Of a DNA stretch of 64,000 nt, positions 62,168 to 64,000 are shown piece after piece. Within the stretch, counting starts at the first letter, position 1, and the number at the start of each line of letters is the position of its first letter. The position numbers were made by a program, and so were the translations under genes. This DNA comes from Neptunomonas japonica JAMM 1380 (lineage in GTDB: Bacteria; Pseudomonadota; Gammaproteobacteria; Pseudomonadales; Balneatricaceae), in NCBI RefSeq assembly GCF_016592555.1, contig NZ_AP014546.1, forward strand, positions 1,684,501-1,748,500. The letters run 5' to 3'. Below the pieces are notes generated by a model. That model saw only the letters and a program-made list of their open reading frames with translations. It was not told where the DNA came from and did no database searches.

Positions 62168-63282
62168 CAGCTGCCTAAGATTTTAAGTGGTATTGCTAAC
62201 GCCTGGTTTTCACCTTGCCCTACAATCCAGATAATGGCACTTAAACCACCTAAGGTTAAAAAATACCAAACACCAGAGACAAGCTGTCCGTAACGGTCTA
62301 ATGGAAGGAGCTCACTGTGGTGGCGTCGCTTCCATTCAAACATTATCTCGATACTACCGATAGCAAGTAAGAAGCCCAGTAGTGCCATACCAAAATAGTA
62401 GCTGGCCAAGATGCCTCCTATTGCCCCTAATACACAAGCGACTAAACCGACAACCGAGTTCATAGAGAAGGCAATGCTTTTTAAAATATGCCCTCCGTCT
62501 AACGGTAATACTGGTAGGAGGTTGAATAAATTGAGCAGCGCGTTGAAAACCGCAAGACCTGCAAACAGTTCGATACCAGTAATCCAAAAGATAAGTAGGC
62601 ATGCGCACGATAAGATGAAACCAAAAAATGGCCCCATAATTGAGATGTAAACATCTTGCCAGCGTGTATTAATCTTATCATCGGAGAGTGCTAATCCCCC
62701 CACGAATGGAATGAGATAAATCCCTTTGGTTTTCAGGCCAAAGTGCTTCATAGCCCGAATATGGCCATATTCATGAAAGACTAGACAAAGAATTAATGCG
62801 ATAGCAAACTGAATTGAAAAGAGCCATGCATAGGCTGCTAAGCTACCGGCTGCAAAGAGTACTTTTATTACTTTCGCGCTTTTGAATAGTTTAAGCGCTA
62901 GCGAACCTAAGCCAATTAAGCTAATTTTGTTAGGGGCTTTAGGGCGTTGCAGTACTTCTTGGCGCTCAATATCTTTTTCATTAAGTGCTGATTGGCTAAT
63001 CAAGTCATCATTAATATGTAACTGGTATTGCAGTGTAAATGGTTGCCAGTTGAGATCGACACTGAGCTTGCAATGGATTTGTGTTTGATCTGCTTGTAAG
63101 GAAAAATGATGAGTAGGTTTTGATGTAGGGTCAGCACTGGCATTGTGCTGAGAAACAAGCTGGTTATCCCAATATAATGCTTGCCAGCCAGCCATGGAGC
63201 CTTCTAATCTTAACTCTCGACCCAGACAGTCTATTCGTAATAATTGCAATGTAGTGTTCCATTTTCCTAACAAAGAACGCAA
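62167..63282 (-). CDS. M50 site-2-protease-like metalloprotease
   Basis: A 371-residue membrane protein. The first 115 residues are a soluble beta-rich domain, followed by several helices with the Zn motif HEYGH (His170, Glu171, His174) and the second site LLPVLPLDGGHILKS near residue 260. Intramembrane proteases of this type cleave anti-sigma factors or membrane regulators; the substrate is unknown. Starts at TTG with AGGGA upstream. Coupled to rluF. Confidence 0.85.
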   Translation of the reverse strand: MRSLLGKWNTTLQLLRIDCLGRELRLEGSMAGWQALYWDNQLVSQHNASADPTSKPTHHFSLQADQTQIHCKLSVDLNWQPFTLQYQLHINDDLISQSALNEKDIERQEVLQRPKAPNKISLIGLGSLALKLFKSAKVIKVLFAAGSLAAYAWLFSIQFAIALILCLVFHEYGHIRAMKHFGLKTKGIYLIPFVGGLALSDDKINTRWQDVYISIMGPFFGFILSCACLLIFWITGIELFAGLAVFNALLNLFNLLPVLPLDGGHILKSIAFSMNSVVGLVACVLGAIGGILASYYFGMALLGFLLAIGSIEIMFEWKRRHHSELLPLDRYGQLVSGVWYFLTLGGLSAIIWIVGQGENQALAIPLKILGS

Positions 63283-63391
63283 ATTATCCCTGATTCATTT
63301 AATCTGGCAAGTGATACTCGATATTTAACATCGCGGCTAAAAATATTATTTGGAAACATTCATTTAAATAACCTTACTGGATATACAGCGA

Positions 63392-63637
63392 ATGGCTAAT
63401 AAAGCATTTATCTTACAGCGGATTTGTATATTTGCTGGAATAGAGTTTGACCCTGATTCAGATGAGCAGGTCGTAGATGTTTTACGTGACAAGTTTAGTA
63501 TTTCATTGCCGCAACGCCGTTCAATCGACGAGTCGTTACTTGATGTTGCCAGTGATCATGATGTTATTGGCTTGATTATAGAGTATCGCGTATTGGGGAA
63601 GGTTAAGAAGAACTCGCCTTATATATATGATGTCTAA
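63392..63637 (+). CDS. Hypothetical protein, 81 residues
   Basis: Small soluble protein (KAFILQRICIFAGIEFDPDSDEQVVDVL, ISLPQRRSIDESLLDVASDHDVIGLIIEY). No family recognised. It is divergent from the M50-protease gene and convergent with the DUF2956 gene; frame length and composition favour a real gene. Confidence 0.65.
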   Translation: MANKAFILQRICIFAGIEFDPDSDEQVVDVLRDKFSISLPQRRSIDESLLDVASDHDVIGLIIEYRVLGKVKKNSPYIYDV

Positions 63638-63655
63638 CGAGTCCTTTACGGTATT

Positions 63656-64000
63656 TTAGTACCAAAAATAAGCAGCAAATATTGTCCAAGATATTAGTAA
63701 TAGTATCCAGGGTAGTTTGCTTGTGTGTGCTGTTGGCTGCGCTTGTTGTAGAGTGTCATTCTCTGATGGCGCATCAATGTTAGAGGATGAGTTAATCGAT
63801 TTTATCTTTTTCTTTTGACGGTCTAGATCTCGTGCCTTAGATTTTTGCTGTTTTTTGTACTGGTCAATACCTTTTTGAATACCTAGGGCAATGAGTTTGC
63901 TCTGCTCTTTGGTTTGTCCCTGTTTTTGGGTGGCGCGGGTGATCTTCAGTGCTTCTGCTTTGGTTTCATCAGAGGCTGTGCTCTTGGCTTGCCGACTCAT
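63656..64000 (-). CDS. DUF2956 family membrane-anchored protein
   Basis: A 114-residue protein; the start ATG coincides with the end of the window, so the gene itself is complete. Charged N-terminus (SDETKAEALKITRATQKQGQTKEQSKLIALGIQKGI, KKQQKSKARDLDRQKKK) is the DUF2956 pattern and the C-terminus is one membrane helix (LPWILLLISWTIFAAYFWY). Function unknown. The ribosome site is outside the window. Confidence 0.85.
   Translation of the reverse strand: MSRQAKSTASDETKAEALKITRATQKQGQTKEQSKLIALGIQKGIDQYKKQQKSKARDLDRQKKKIKSINSSSNIDAPSENDTLQQAQPTAHTSKLPWILLLISWTIFAAYFWY

Overview
The window looks like chromosome of a marine heterotrophic gammaproteobacterium of the Oceanospirillales/Neptunomonas-Marinomonas type. 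This is inferred from the protein families (Xsc, TRAP and TTT transporters, HBM chemoreceptor, PhoX, DUF3461, DUF1456/YehS, DUF2956, S2P/RluF pair) and moderate GC; no rRNA, tRNA, CRISPR array or insertion sequence was seen. Its theme is catabolism of small organosulfonates that converge on sulfoacetaldehyde.

Layout. 1-2912: xsc (5' end cut by the window) and pta, turning sulfoacetaldehyde into sulfite and acetyl phosphate, then acetyl-CoA. 3282-5083: a three-gene operon (DUF6506-like protein, atypical LuxR-type response regulator, divergent ThiM-like kinase). 5864-9413: a TRAP transporter with a UspA protein, divergent from an XRE-cupin regulator that leads into folD and a secreted PHB-depolymerase-like esterase. 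12657-23774: environmental sensing and housekeeping (HBM chemoreceptor, DnaQ-like exonuclease, Tat-exported PhoX, two GGDEF-EAL proteins, AraC regulator, TauE/SafE permease). 24055-33476: small accessory genes, mostly short operons (MarR/EamA/nitroreductase, methyltransferase, K+ channel, CopD-like, GNAT, MarC, YcaQ/AlkX, YjdM). 33604-35116: an AT-rich islet with a frameshifted AbiGi-like gene and a membrane-anchored unknown protein.

35584-59491 is a second sulfonate region made of modules. (a) An HpsN-like (HisD-fold) dehydrogenase, a DegT-family aminotransferase, a LysR regulator and a CSAD-like PLP decarboxylase; I propose that this oxidises a C3 sulfonate alcohol or amino alcohol (DHPS or cysteinolate) and decarboxylates cysteate to taurine. 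(b) A Crp-fold protein and a MocR/TauR-type regulator. (c) A GMC dehydrogenase, an IclR regulator, a TRAP transporter and UspA, resembling the isethionate (ise) module. (d) metA and a GntR/UTRA regulator. (e) UspA, a tripartite tricarboxylate (TTT) transporter, and CoA-acylating sulfoacetaldehyde dehydrogenase plus sulfoacetate-CoA ligase (SauS/SauT-like). Modules c and e, and a if the proposal holds, would each deliver sulfoacetaldehyde or taurine to Xsc-Pta at the left edge. A taurine aminotransferase or dehydrogenase is not in the window and may lie upstream of xsc.

59621-64000 is conserved core: DUF3461, YehS, an RRM protein, RluF-like pseudouridine synthase, an M50 protease and DUF2956. 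All functional names are homology calls made by eye from conserved motifs; no database search was run.
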